Origin: Anastrepha obliqua
Lineage: Eukaryota > Arthropoda > Insecta > Diptera > Tephritidae
DNA: 64,000 nucleotides
Direction: 5' to 3'
Assembly (NCBI RefSeq): GCF_027943255.1
Contig: NW_026562179.1
Span: 7,566,501 to 7,630,500 of the forward strand
Below the pieces are notes generated by a model that saw nothing but the letters and a program-made list of their open reading frames with translations, searched no databases and had not been told where the DNA came from. A program made the translations under genes and the position numbers. Below, piece after piece: positions 22,272 through 33,490 of the stretch; position 1 is the stretch's first letter, and every line of letters begins with the position of its first letter.

Positions 22272-22538
22272 ACAATTGCAAAAAAATAGTTGAAAATTTT
22301 TTATTTTGCAAAAAACAAAAAGTGCGAAACAGGTTTTTTACTCAAAAATTCATGACTCAAAAACCACTAATTTTAGCTACTGGGCATTCAGCTTAATTGA
22401 AGTTTGAGGTGTCCTCTTGATTCGGAAAAAGTTATAAAAAAACAAAAATACACTTTTTGAAATATTGAATTTCGAAAAAATTTCAATTTTTTTTTTTTTT
22501 GCTAAATAAAAAATTTTCAACTATTTGTTTGCAATTGT
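22272..22538. repeat. Hairpin-forming inverted repeat (about 40-bp arms)
   Basis: The left arm around 22,272-22,312 (ACAATTGCAAAAAAATAGTT then gaaaattttttatttt) is the reverse complement, with small gaps, of the right arm around 22,499-22,538 (AAAAATTTTCAACTATTTGT then ttgcaattgt). The interior is non-coding. It could be a foldback MITE; no clean target duplication was seen. Confidence 0.55.
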
Positions 22539-22899
22539 TTCTACATGAAGTCGCTTGTGTAAGTAATTACGACCATTTTGAACCCAGAATTATTAAAATC
22601 GGTTCATTTTTGACTAAGTTATGGGCATTAAAAAAAATGTTTCTTATATTATTAAAAAAAATCGATTTTGAGCCGAAAAACAAAATTGCCGATAACTCTT
22701 GAAAAAAATTTTTTTCGGGCGAACAAAAAAATACGTGTCTCATTATTTTGACCAGAGAGCAACATATTTTAGTTACATCGAAATCGAAGAACATGACCCG
22801 AATAGCCCGGTTGAATTGAAATGGAAAGCATCAGCTGCACAATATTGGCCTTGCATCGAAACTAGTGAAGAAAAGAAAAAAGTTTACTCGTATTTTATC

Positions 22900-23220
22900 G
22901 ACTTTAATAGAGTATTAAGAAACGATTTGATATATAAGCTGCACCATACGAGTATTGGCCTTGCAACGAAACTACATAGTGAAGTCCATAGAGAATACAT
23001 ATGTATATAAAGCGACACAAAGTCAGTTGTATAGAATGGCTCAGAAATTTCAGACGCATTCAAAAAAAATCAAGCGTTAAACGGGAATGCTTATTGTCGC
23101 CAAAACTATTTGCTCTTTACATAAACGACTTACATGAAAGCTTAGAAGGGGGATTAAACATTAGACTTCTAATGTATGCGGATGATATCATTTTGTTAGA
23201 TAATATCAAAATATGTTGAA
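22900..23220 (+). pseudogene. LINE reverse transcriptase fragment
   Basis: Plus-strand pieces FIDFNRVLRNDLIYKLHH (where a FVDFxKAFD motif is expected) and, after a shift, RECLLSPKLFALYINDLHES, GGLNIRLLMYADDIILLDN. The latter is a recognisable GCLLSPLLFALYINDL plus YADD palm region. The frame then decays. The family appears distinct from the LOA copies here. The C-terminal piece at 26,100-26,640 may belong to the same element, separated by a LOA insertion. Confidence 0.75.
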
Positions 23221-23388
23221 AACTGAACAGCTGCAGCAAAAAATTATATTAATGCTTCGTGGATTTATCTTTTAAAAAAGAAAGAAATTTCAATTGAAGT
23301 TGAATGGCAACTTTTTCTTGCCGTTGGTCGTTCAATACAGTCAACCGGCATGCAAAAAAAATATTTTTTTACTTTAGAACTATTCCTT

Positions 23389-26065
23389 AGGTAGGTAGGC
23401 GAAATGGTTGAAATGCCAATCTTGCACTCCTCAAGTAGCACTAAAGCGTCGTTTTGATACCATTACGAGACCTCTAACAGGCAGATATCTACAGCCATCC
23501 AGAGATGTTGAAATAATGGAGAAGATTGATGGGATTTAGGTTGGCGCACTGCCCCAGGCCGTGGACATGAAGAATGGAAATCCATTTTTTCTGAGCTTTC
23601 CTGAGAAATAAATTGTACAGTTCCCCTTCAATAACTGTCAGGAGGATGCCGACGACCTGGCAAGCTCATCAGCAATTTCCTATGTTCCTATATTCTGGAA
23701 CCCAGATCAGAGACATGTTACCTGCACACCCAAGAGATTTTATCTCCTCCTTACACATACACTAATTTCGTTCCGCACCATGGCGTCGTCAGAGCTTTGA
23801 TCGCGGCTTGACTATCGGTGATAATGATGATAGCATTTTGCTTGCCTGCAGGATCGCAAAGACTGCTGCTTGAAAAGCACTAGCAGTATTCGGCAGTTTA
23901 AAGGAGATAGATAAATTGACTTCACCAGATTTCCCTTTGAGCTGCGATGGAAATAACGGAAAAGTCGATGGGAAGTAAGTGCAAAAGGACATTCAAGGCA
24001 GCACTAGGGCAAGTCTTACATGCTCCAGTGATGCCAATGCATGCAGTACTTTGCACCCTCCCCAGTTTAGTGGTATAATAGCCCTTCCGAAGAGCTTCCC
24101 ACCAAACTAGGCATCCATCGTTAAAATTGGCAAAACCACTGCGTTGTACATACACAGCACAGATTTGCAGGAGTAGAAGGCTATACTAGCCTTCTTTATC
24201 CGATTTTCAATGTATAGGTTCCAATGGAGGTTGGAGTCAAGTATCACTCCAAGATACCTAATTTCCTATGAGAGCGGGAGAATGTGATTGTTTAATTTGG
24301 GAAGTCTAAAGTGTGCACGTTTATATGTTCTGGTAAATAGCATCAGCTCCGTTTTGTCAGAGTTGACGCGGAGGCCGCAAGTGGCAGCCCAGCGATTGAG
24401 TACAGCCAGTGACCTTTCCCAAATCTCATCCATGACTGAGGGAAACGGTCCCGATACCATCAGCACCAAGTCATCGGCGTATGCTTACCCTTCACCCCAC
24501 TCTTATTTAGCATTATCAGACGAGATCCACCTCTAGTCTATCTAACGCAGTGACAATTGACTTGAAAGGCCGCCAAAGTAAATTGTTTGCCTTCTAGAGA
24601 TTTCTCCACAGTCCCTGCGACCTCGTGTAAAGCTGATTCCGGATTTCTCTTTCAGGTAAGCATGTTGCGCTGGAGATAATTTGGATTTGATGTGCTCTCG
24701 GATATGATAATCAATCAATCTTTGAAACACCTTTAGAATAAATGAGATAAGACTTACAGGCCTAAAGACTTTGGATGAGTCGTGTCCTCTGCTTCCTGCC
24801 TTGGGTATGAAAAGAACCCTCGAGCCGAGCGATGCAGGCCAAGTAGATTTCTTGCAGGACTGGAACCACCGATGTACATACTTGTTTTCTGAGGCATGAC
24901 AGGCAAGATATCGTCAGAACCAGGAGATTTAAAGGGGCAAAAACTATTAATTGCCCACGCGATTCTGTCAAACAGGAAAGATTTCAAGGAAACGTCGGGT
25001 AGCCCTACCTGTCGACTCGTGTTGACAATGTCACGTGATTATTTACCAGGATAATCAAAGATTCTTCTGCGGATTCAGCCCGCAACCCATCCTCCCTTTT
25101 AAAAAGAGTTCTCTCGAGAGGATCTTGCTTAGTCTGGCAGAGTCCTTCGCGGATTCATTGCATTCGCAGTACTCCTTCCAGGAGTTGCGCTTCGCATATT
25201 TAATGGTTTTTTTGTACTCATTCAAAATTGCACAGTAATTTTTAAACTTTTTAGTTTGGTAGCATTCGTCAAAAACCCTCCTAACCTTCTTTTTCAAGTA
25301 AGTCAGCGTCTTGCTCCATCAGGTAGGAAAGTCTTTCGTGCTAAAAGATACTGGACAAGCCACTTTGAATGCCGTCTGGTAGGATCGCTGCAAGTGTTCC
25401 AACTGCTTGTCCAGTTTATCAGTGGATGAGTAGGAAAAAGTTCGGCTGTTCAATTTATTATTGAAATCCCTATTGAATGGAGACTAGTCTGTTGTTTTAG
25501 GGTTCCTGTGGGGAGATATGGTTCCCGTGCGAAATTGATTTCGAAAAGTATCAACTTGTGATCCAAAAAGGAATTTCTCTGAGAAACCTTCAAATTATCC
25601 CAACCGTTTAATGTTTCTCATACAAGCGTGGGAGCATTGCCCTTGTTCCAAATAAGGAGATTTCGACTTATGATGAAATCGAAAAGAGACTCACCTCGAT
25701 CATTTATCTCACTGCTTCCCCAAATGGTATACCTCGCATTGGCTTCGCAGCCGATGAGGATGGCCTCTTTATTAAATGAAGGTGAGTTCAAGAGGTGCTG
25801 CATTTTCGTGGGTCATGAATGCAGAGACCAAATAGTAGCAGCGGTCACTAGAATTCAGAAATAGTATTCCTAACGAGGATACAAGCCCTAGGTTTACCTT
25901 CCGACTGGACATAAAAATAATCATAGTGTCCGATCTGGAGGCCCATAATCTTAGACTGTCGAACCAGGCATATATCTATGTCTTCCTCCCTGAGGATGAC
26001 ACAGAGGTTATCGATAGATAAACTAGCGTGGCGACGGTTAATCTGAGCTACCCTTAACATTTCTT
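23389..26065 (-). mobile_element. LOA-like LINE, degenerate, ORF2 only
   Basis: A minus-strand element running from the ORF2 start near 26,060 to a 3' end near 23,389, where GGTAGGTAGG-type pentamer/tetramer sequence abuts the flank. It contains a decayed endonuclease, RT and traces of the C-terminal region. It lies between two plus-strand LINE pieces (22,900-23,220 and 26,100-26,640), so it probably inserted into that LINE. Flanking words attccttagg and atttcttaag are similar but not identical, so a target duplication is only suggestive. Confidence 0.75.
23560..26060 (-). pseudogene. LOA-like ORF2, multiply frameshifted
   Basis: Endonuclease: MLRVAQINRRHASLS at 26,060, then IGCEANARYTIWGSSEINDR (25,745-25,680, equivalent to GADVNAHHEIWGS with the Asp replaced). 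Connector: RNSWKEYCECNESAKDSARL near 25,190-25,130. RT: CPFKSPGSDDILPVMPQKT near 24,930-24,880, QHAYLKEKS near 24,680, then NRWAATCGLRVNSDKTELML (24,405-24,345). Thumb and linker: DGCLVWWEALRKGYYTTKLG (about 24,120-24,060). Catalytic palm residues are largely lost around 24,540-24,480. Numerous stops and frameshifts; clearly dead and older than the copy at 4,893-10,398. Confidence 0.8.
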
Positions 26066-26099
26066 AAGTATATGCACACTATTTTGTTTGATGTCCTAT

Positions 26100-26640
26100 T
26101 ATCTGTCCAAAATTGTTATAGAGAAAAAAGTCTTCTGGATTAGAGATTTATTTAAAGAAATTGTTTTACAGAACAATGTCATATGGCGAATAGACAACAT
26201 ACAATCAAAAAGCAGGATAGAAGATGCAAAATTGCTTTTAACAACCAAAAACAGGCAGGGATGAATTTATACATATAAAAAGCGTTAAGTACTAGTAGGA
26301 CATATAAGAAATTAGATTGCTCAAAATGTCTGGTTTATTTAAAAAAAAATATGACTTAATCAAGCATGTGGATAATGAGGGATAGAAGTGCGACGGTAAT
26401 TTAAAAAAATAAATAAAACTTGATCAATGTGTAATTAGGCGAGCTTGAAAAAATAGCACATTTCCTAGCACGCTGTTCAATATTAAGAGAATATAAAAAA
26501 TTGTTTTTCGGAAAATTTACCTTAAATGATTCACAATTGATTGAGATTCTCAATGGAGAAAATGGTCATTGGGATAAACTTTGGCGTTTTATTTAATATA
26601 ACTTTAGATACAGAGATTACTTAATAAAAACCGAAAACCC
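26100..26640 (+). pseudogene. LINE ORF2 C-terminal fragment
   Basis: Plus strand: KIVIEKKVFWIRDLFKEIVL, then IDNIQSKSRIEDAKLLL, and near 26,440 ELEKIAHFLARCSILREYKK, LFFGKFTLNDSQLIEILNGE and NGHWDKLWRFI. The EN.xHFLxxCxxLxEYR block followed by an ILNGEN..W..L..FI tail is the usual C-terminal end of CR1/L2-like LINE proteins. Frame changes and stops are present. It could be the 3' end of the LINE whose RT lies at 22,900-23,220; that link is inference. Confidence 0.55.
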
Positions 26641-26829
26641 AATAATTGTTTTACATGAAAAATAAAATGATAGACGGCTCATGCAATTGTCGCTAAATTA
26701 TTGTAAACTTTTTTTTCCTTACTACTAGAATATAGTAAGTAATTATTACATTTTGTATATTTTACTTTTATTTGCAATAAATACTATGTACTACTATAAC
26801 TAGATGTTAGGAAATATTTCCTGAAGTTC

Positions 26830-27590
26830 ATTTTTATACATATGAGTGCCAGTTGGTCTTTCTCAAATTCCTACTAACAGGAGGGGGCGGTACGTTTCCC
26901 TCTAATCTTATTTCAATATAGCGATGGTCAGAGTGTGAATGTTCATTTAGAACTCTCCACTGTGCAATTTTTTCGTAAAGGGTAAGATGATAAATCTGCG
27001 TTAAGCTGTGGACTTGTTTTCTATTACGTGTAATGAACGCGGGTTCATTGCCTTTGTTACACACTACAAGCGTACTTCCTATAAAATAATTAAAGAAGGA
27101 CACACCTCATTCATTGGTGTCCGTACTCACCCACACTGTATGGTGCGCATTAGCGTCACCTCCTAGGATAATCTCTCGCTTGCGAGCTTCGCAGTTCTCC
27201 ACAAGCGTTCTTATTAATTGCGACGGTAGCGGTTCTGTGTCATCGCCGGCGAAGTAAAACGATATCAACCAGCAGCTGCTCCTGCTTACCTCCCAACTGA
27301 CCTTCATCGTGTCTGCATTACTGAAATTTTGAATTATGAATGAATAAAACTGTTCAATTGTGATTTTGCAATTATTCTTGCCCTTTTAGTACCTTCACAC
27401 TTACCACTGCATAACTTGTATCCAGGGGTCCCCAAACCACAGATAGCTTCTCCGCGTACCCATGGTTCCTGCATGCGGACGACGTCTGGTTGGTCTTCTG
27501 CCAGACGTTCCAGGAGGGCAAGGAAGGCTTTTTTGCAGTGATGTAAATTAATCTGAAGAAGATGCATCCACTGTTAACATTACGCCTGTA
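26830..27590 (-). pseudogene. LOA-like LINE, endonuclease domain only
   Basis: From 27,567: LLQINLHHCKKAFLALLERL, VVRMQEPWVRGEAICGLGTP, then ILGGDANAHHTVWVSTDTNE (27,175-27,110) and, after a shift, NKGNEPAFITRNRKQV, HSHSDHRYIEIRLEG and SRNLRKTNWHSYV at 26,834. It carries the QEPW, GDANAHHxxW and SDHRYI motifs of the AP endonuclease in good condition but ends abruptly after the endonuclease, with no RT nearby. It is a separate copy from the element at 23,389-26,065, whose own endonuclease is present but more decayed. Confidence 0.8.
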
Positions 27591-27668
27591 TCTTCCCTAA
27601 TTTCGCATAAAAGTTCCTTTTTGAGTACTTACGCTCACCCGTGATATAGGACTTTGCAGTGGTGAAAA

Positions 27669-28099
<431 letters not shown>

Positions 28100-28540
28100 T
28101 TGTATAAGCCAAAAGGTTTAATAAAACTGCTTAAAAACAATAAGGCTCATTACTTTTCAATCAAACACTGTATACCAGGATACTTCGGACTAGAAAGGAT
28201 TCTTATTTCATTGTTTTTTATTGCTAGTATATGTTTCTTAGGCTTTTTGTTTGTATATATTACTTATACCGATTCATCTTTGTTGACTTCTATTACCCAT
28301 TTATCGAGCCGTTTTACAGTTATCATTTATTTATTCTGTGTTTTCCGCGAATGTGGATATCATGCAATTTTTTGTTGTTGGGATCTATATAACTGCTGTA
28401 AATATCAGGTAAAATAGAGGTACCTTAAGGTACACCTGATGTCATTTGCATCATACTTGAGCATTTGTCTTCAAACTTTATAAAAAAATGTCAGTTTTCC
28501 AGGTAACTAATGAGAACGGTGAAGTGATTCCGTGGTAATA
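28100..28540. other. Unassigned spacer after mariner relic
   Basis: AT-rich, with one open frame (28,100-28,417) of hydrophobic composition but no recognisable family. Part of it may be the 3' UTR of the mariner relic. Confidence 0.3.
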
Positions 28541-28545
28541 TTTTA

Positions 28546-28920
28546 CTGAGCTTATGCAGTAGTCCAGAACACTTTATAATCCATATCATCTAGTATTTTG
28601 TTGATAACTCTGAGGATTTGTTGCATACTTGAATGCAGCCGTTTAAATCCAAACTGATGGCTTGGTATTATATTTTTTTCTATCAGTATTTTGTATAATC
28701 TGGCAGAGAATATCTTTTCAAACGCTTTCGAAAAAATAGGCAAAGCATGGGAAGCATTGTGACCTTAATATGTCATTGAATATCTGCCGTATGTATGTAA
28801 TTGCTGAATCAGCTAGTTCTTTTAGGATTTTACCATTTATTAGATTGTAATCCGGTGCTTTTTTACTGTTCCGATTTTTAAAATCAATCATCTGATTTCC
28901 ACTGAATTTCATTTTCTTTT
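28546..28920 (-). pseudogene. Jockey-clade reverse transcriptase fragment
   Basis: Minus strand: KNRNSKKAPDYNLINGKILK, ELADSAITYIRQIFNDILR, a short gap where the WK.A.I.I.KPGK block should be, then IFSKAFEKIFSARLYKILIE and KNIIPSHQFGFKRLHSSMQQ. These are the KKAPGxDxI.G, F.N..LR..YFP and PSHQFGFR..HST motifs of Jockey RTs. An internal deletion removed the linker, and the palm with YADD is absent. Confidence 0.8.
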
Positions 28921-29111
28921 CTGGATTACTCGTATTTACATTTGGTTGAAACTTGATTCGTCACACCCGTATGAATTTGCTGACGATTTTAGTTATATTC
29001 TGTTCGTTGCTGAGTGAACGTGGAATAAGGGAAAATGATTGTCATGTATGGTATTTATGTGCGCTTGAAGAAAAGCGGGGAAAGGGAGATTTTTTTACAC
29101 TTTCTATATTG

Positions 29112-29369
29112 ACCGCTGTAGCCGTATAGGTTGGTGCGTGACTACCATTCGGAAACTACAGAAAGAACGTAGGTTCGAATCTCGGCGAAACACCAAAATT
29201 AAGAAAAACATTTTTCTAATAGCGATCGCCCCTCGGCAGGCAATGGCAAACCTTCGAGTGTATTTCTGCCATGAAAAAGCTCCTCATAAAAATATCTGCC
29301 GTTCGGAGTCGGCTTGAAACTGTAGGTCCCTCCATTTGTGTAACAACATCACGACGCACACCACAAATA
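29112..29369 (+). repeat. tRNA-derived SINE, copy 1
   Basis: The head has an A-box-like segment (CTGTAGCCGTATAGGTTGG) and a perfect pol III B-box word, GGTTCGAATCTC. A body starting CGCCCCTCGGCAGGCAATGG and ending near CCATTTGTGTAACAACATCA follows. The same unit occurs at 35,793, 45,119 and 46,063, so it is an interspersed repeat and not a tRNA gene. Plus orientation. Confidence 0.88.
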
Positions 29370-30440
29370 TTGGCGTTTTGACTACTTCTTTATATTTTTC
29401 TAATAAAATTTGCCACGATTTTAATTTTACATTTCTATCTTTATATTCATCGCTATTTTTCCGCTTATGTGCACACTTCAAATATCAAGAGAAATGAGAA
29501 TAATCGTGAACTTCGTCACATACACGCAACCGAAATTTCAACCGATCGTTTCGATTTGTTTTCCGTTTGTGGCCTGCATAACATCAATCTAAATGTAGAT
29601 CATTCTTAAAATTAGGGCAAATATAAAATGAGCTAATATGAAATAGTAGTGATGTGCCGCAGAGTAAAACATTCGAAAATATTTATTTAACTAAGGAAAT
29701 AAAAATAAATAATAAATAATTAAATACTAATCTAAAGCATTGAAGACTAAGTATAGTTAAGCATGAGTTCTTGATATGGTAGTGTTGATACCATTAGTAG
29801 TTCTAAAAAAAGCAATTTTAAAGAATTCCGAATGACGAAAAATTCTAAAGAGAATATTAAAAATAATTTTTTCTAAAAGGTAAGAGCAGTCCATAGAGCC
29901 AGTTATGATGTTAATGAAAAAGTAGTAGATGTTTTGCCCTCAAGTGTAGGAAACCTAATTAGTTGCCAATGAGAATAGTAAGAAAGTAGTGGTAGTGAAA
30001 AACTTAGTGAGCGGGGAGCAAATTTTAGAAAAAAATGTTGAACTCGCTCAAAGCGGTTAGATTGAATTTTTGGATAATGCCTCCAAATAAACGCTGCATT
30101 CTCCAGTCTTCACCTAACCAATACACAATACAGATATTTACGTGCGTAGAAGTTCATAAACGCTTGGCAGTTTCGTCGGATAAAAGCATGGCTATTATAT
30201 GTCAGTTTGGAATCAAATGCAACGCCAAGGTCCCTCATTTGGAATCTGTGAGATAGTAAAAGAAGTATGCAAAATGTTGGTATGCTTACTATAAGTACTT
30301 AGTCTTGCCATAAATTCTGTGACTAATTTTACAATGCATATGACGAGAACAAATTCGCAGAAAAAGGTTCAGTTATTCTTGTTTTTGCTCGTATGCCTTG
30401 CTTTTTCATTAATTATTGTCAATTTCATGGCTAATTTCGC
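29370..30440. other. AT-rich spacer, nothing recognised
   Basis: No domain, RNA gene or element end identified. Open frames here are short and compositionally driven. Confidence 0.35.
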
Positions 30441-31270
30441 TTGTTAATAATGGAGTGGAGTCCTAAAAGCCCTTCGAGAAAGAATTCGCATAAGTCCGCT
30501 TAGCATAAAATCATGTCCAGGGAAATGAATGTATCGGCCAGGTCCAAGTCAAGACTATTTAGAGATGATCTCCAAATGAAAACCTTCCGTGACTCAACTG
30601 AAAGATGACCATGGCAACGCGCTTGAAGGAAATTAGACTCGACAGATGAAAGCAGCTTCTTCGGTAGCACGCAATAAAAGCCCATGAAAATATCATTTTC
30701 ACAGATGGGAAAATTTTCACTGTTAAACATGTTTTTAATAAACAAAACGACAAAATCTACACTAAAACTTCTAAGGACGCAAAAAATGTTGTTCCAGGGG
30801 TTCAGCGTGGCCTCCATCCAGCCTACGTAATAGTTTGGTGTGGAGGCTCTTGTAAAGGCGTTACATCTCTTAATTTCTGCGAAAGGGGGCTAAGACCGGA
30901 GAAAAAGTGTACTAGGAGGATGTCTTAGAGAGCGTGGTGAAGTACTTGAGCAGTACTCTCTTCAATGGAGGGCGTTGGATCTTCAGCCCAAACCAAAGCA
31001 AAAACCTCCCAGCAGTGGCTAAAAAACAATATTCCTGGGTTCATAGCAGAAGATTGGCCGTCTGGAAGTCCAGATCTGAATCCATTGGACTACACATGTT
31101 CAGAATGGGAGAACATGGCCTGTCAAAGGCTTCACAGAAATTTGGAGAGTCTCAAATAATCTTTGGTTTGAGCAGCGAAGTCAATATCCATGCTGCATTA
31201 ACTGAATGACTTAATTGTCTGAAGGCTTGTGTAAAAGCAAATGGTGACCATTTCGAATGAAAATTATTAT
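30440..31270 (+). pseudogene. Tc1-like (IS630-superfamily) transposase relic
   Basis: Plus strand, with many frame changes: FTDGKIFTVKHVFNKQND, then KNVVPGVQRGLHPAYVIVWC, GGSCKGVTSLNFCERGLR, and AKTSQQWLKNNIPGFIAEDW, PSGSPDLNPLDYTCSEWENM. The VMVWWG-like block and the W.PSGSPDLNPLDY motif are signatures of Tc1/IS630-type transposases. The central QQDSAPAHK-like segment is decayed (FNGGRWIFSPNQSKN). No terminal repeats found. Inactive. Confidence 0.8.
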
Positions 31271-31584
31271 TTTTTAATATTTACATAATTAAATAAAACT
31301 GACTTCATTAAAAAAGTACTTTAATTTCATATATATATTATTCTAACAGAACTTATGGTTAGTCCTGCCATGTATAAGTTACATGAAAGCATTTATTGGT
31401 ATTAAGCGTTAACTGATTTTTAAGACATCCCATTCCCATGGCAGCCGGTTCTACGTTACCGGAATGACTCGGGTTTTTCCCAACCAAGGGCTGCCGCCCC
31501 AGTACACTAGCCCTGTCTAGTGTATCGTATATCACCCCACCCCTTACGTCACAGGAGCAAACTCTCGCAGCAATCCTGCTCCAA

Positions 31585-32247
31585 ATGCTTCTCCTCAGGG
31601 CTGGAGTCGAATCCAACCCTGGGCCAGAAGCATTCTACTGCTGCGGCTGCCATAAACGGCTTCACCCGAACTCCACCTCGGTTAGGTGCAATAAGTGCAA
31701 CGGGTGGAGCCACCTCAAGACCTGTTCAGGCCTTAAGTCGCACAGGGAGTGGTCCACACGATATGTGGCCACGGGTTGCTCCCGCCAGCAGGCGTCTGAT
31801 GCGTCCACGGCTACTACAGCCCCTGATAGGCCGGCACTACCAACCGCCACCACAACCCACACCTCCACGGTGAGGAGCCTATCGGAGAAACACCACTCCC
31901 CTTCAACCCCTCCCATCCCTTCCTGCTCCAACCCTAGTGCGGGGACAAACCAGCAGCTCCTGGTCCCCCGTACAGTCTGCTCCGTGTGTCAGACCGTAAT
32001 ACCTCGGAATCTGGTATCAGTCCAATGCAATTCCTGCAATGGCTGGTGCCATTTTCGGAGATGTTCCGGCCTGCGTGAGTGGACAACTGCCTACGTTGCC
32101 CCCTGTTGCAGAGCTCTGCACCCACTACCGCCCCCGGAGGCGCGGCCGCCCACCACCATCAGCCCGCAACAACCACAGTGGATTGCGCAGCAGGTCCAAC
32201 GTAGACAACCCCACGCGTCCCTCACCCCCCGGATTACACAGACCTGA
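31585..32247 (+). pseudogene. LINE N-terminal region: 2A-like motif and two PHD-like fingers
   Basis: From the ATG at 31,585 the protein opens MLLLRAGVESNPGPEAFYCC. The segment GVESNPGP (31,603-31,626) matches the ribosome-skipping 2A core D-V/I-E-x-N-P-G-P except that Gly replaces Asp. Two zinc-finger repeats follow: CCGCHKRLHPNSTSVRCNKC then NGWSHLKTC; and CSVCQTVIPRNLVSVQCNSC then NGWCHFRRC, each of PHD/RING-like spacing. A Pro/Gln-rich linker leads to TGA at 32,245. Beyond that stop the same frame continues directly into the endonuclease (FKLLQFNCNG), so the stop looks like a nonsense mutation in one long ORF. Confidence 0.78.
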
Positions 32248-32249
32248 CC

Positions 32250-33490
32250 GAGAAGCTTCAAGCTTCTCCAGTTTAACTGCAACGGACTTACGAGTAAGGT
32301 CGACGAGATAGTTGACTTTATGAGCCGGCACAGTATTAAAATAGCTGCGGTCCAAGAAACAAAGTTGCACGCTAGGTCATCTCTGATCACCAGGGATGGC
32401 TATAACGTGCACAGACACGATCGCGAGCGAGACAACGGTGGTGGCCTGCGTTTATAGTCCACCACACAGTGCAGTATCGTCTCATCGATGAAGGAATCGA
32501 CCGCAGGGACAGCACCTTAGAATGTCAAGGCATAGCTGTCCGGTCAGGCGATTCCGAGCTCGAAATATATTATTTAACGTATATATACCCCCTGTCACCT
32601 GTTGCCCGGCAGGATATCACCCTGATATAGGTGCGCTCATCAGAGGTGAAAACCGATTGGTTGTAGGTGACTTTAATGCGTATCAAGATCTTTGGCATTC
32701 AAGCCTGCCAAATGATCGTACTGGACAGCAATTGGCAGAGCAGATTGACGACTCGACATTCAGCACTGTGAACGACGACGCCCCCACCAGGGTAGTGGGC
32801 TATTGTAGCAGCTCGCCTGACCTAAAAATAGCTAGCGCGGGTCTGAAAAATAGCATAACGTGGCGACCTATGCTATCGCTTGCATCAGACCACTTGCCCA
32901 TTATCGTCTCGATTGAGAGACCTGCCGACTTCGTTTCCGCGAATCATCGGTCCTATTTTAACTTTAAAAAAGCTAATTGGGCCGGCTTCACGGAATTCAC
33001 CGAGGACACCTTCGCCGCTCTTCCCATCCCCAATGATGTGGCGTGGGCGAACGCGCATTCCGCAAGGTGCTCACAGCTGCTGCGGCTTGCTTCATTCCAG
33101 CTGGAAGTTATAAGGACATGCGTCCTCATTTCCCAGCCGAAGCAGCCAATTTAGCAAATGAGCGTGACCACCAACGCCAGGCCGATCCCGGGGATCTCCG
33201 CATAAGGGATCTCAATTTGGAGATCCGGCAACTGGTAAATCAACATAAGCGGACTAAATGGGTTGAGCACCTGAAGACCTGTAACCTCACCTCCGGGGTG
33301 AGTAAGCTCTGGTCCACCGTTAGGTCCCTGTCGAACCCGACGAAGCACAACGACAAGGTGGCTATCACCTTCACGATTGTACTTCGTCGGACCCGAAGAG
33401 ATGCGCGAGCTATTTTAGCCGGCTGTTCATACTGCATCCTCCAGGCGACAGAACCAAACGTCGTGTTACCAGAAGGCTGCACAAACTGAC
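32250..33490 (+). pseudogene. LINE AP endonuclease domain and linker
   Basis: Opens with KLLQFNCNGLTSKVDEIVDF and KIAAVQETKL (the N and E residues of the AP endonuclease). It changes frame near 32,450-32,600, then reads VVGDFNAYQDLWHSSLPNDR (32,660-32,720; GDFNAHH-type motif with the first His changed to Tyr). LASDHLPIIVSIE at about 32,880-32,920 is the SDH block. The linker to the RT continues in two further frames (RDLNLEIRQLVNQHKRTKWV near 33,205-33,265). At least three frameshifts. Endonuclease identity is secure; activity is not expected. Confidence 0.82.

Noticed and set aside
31520..31873. Alternative ORF over the LINE N-terminal region
   Set aside because: It overlaps the zinc-finger frame (31,585-32,247) that has clear Cys/His motifs; the other frame has none.
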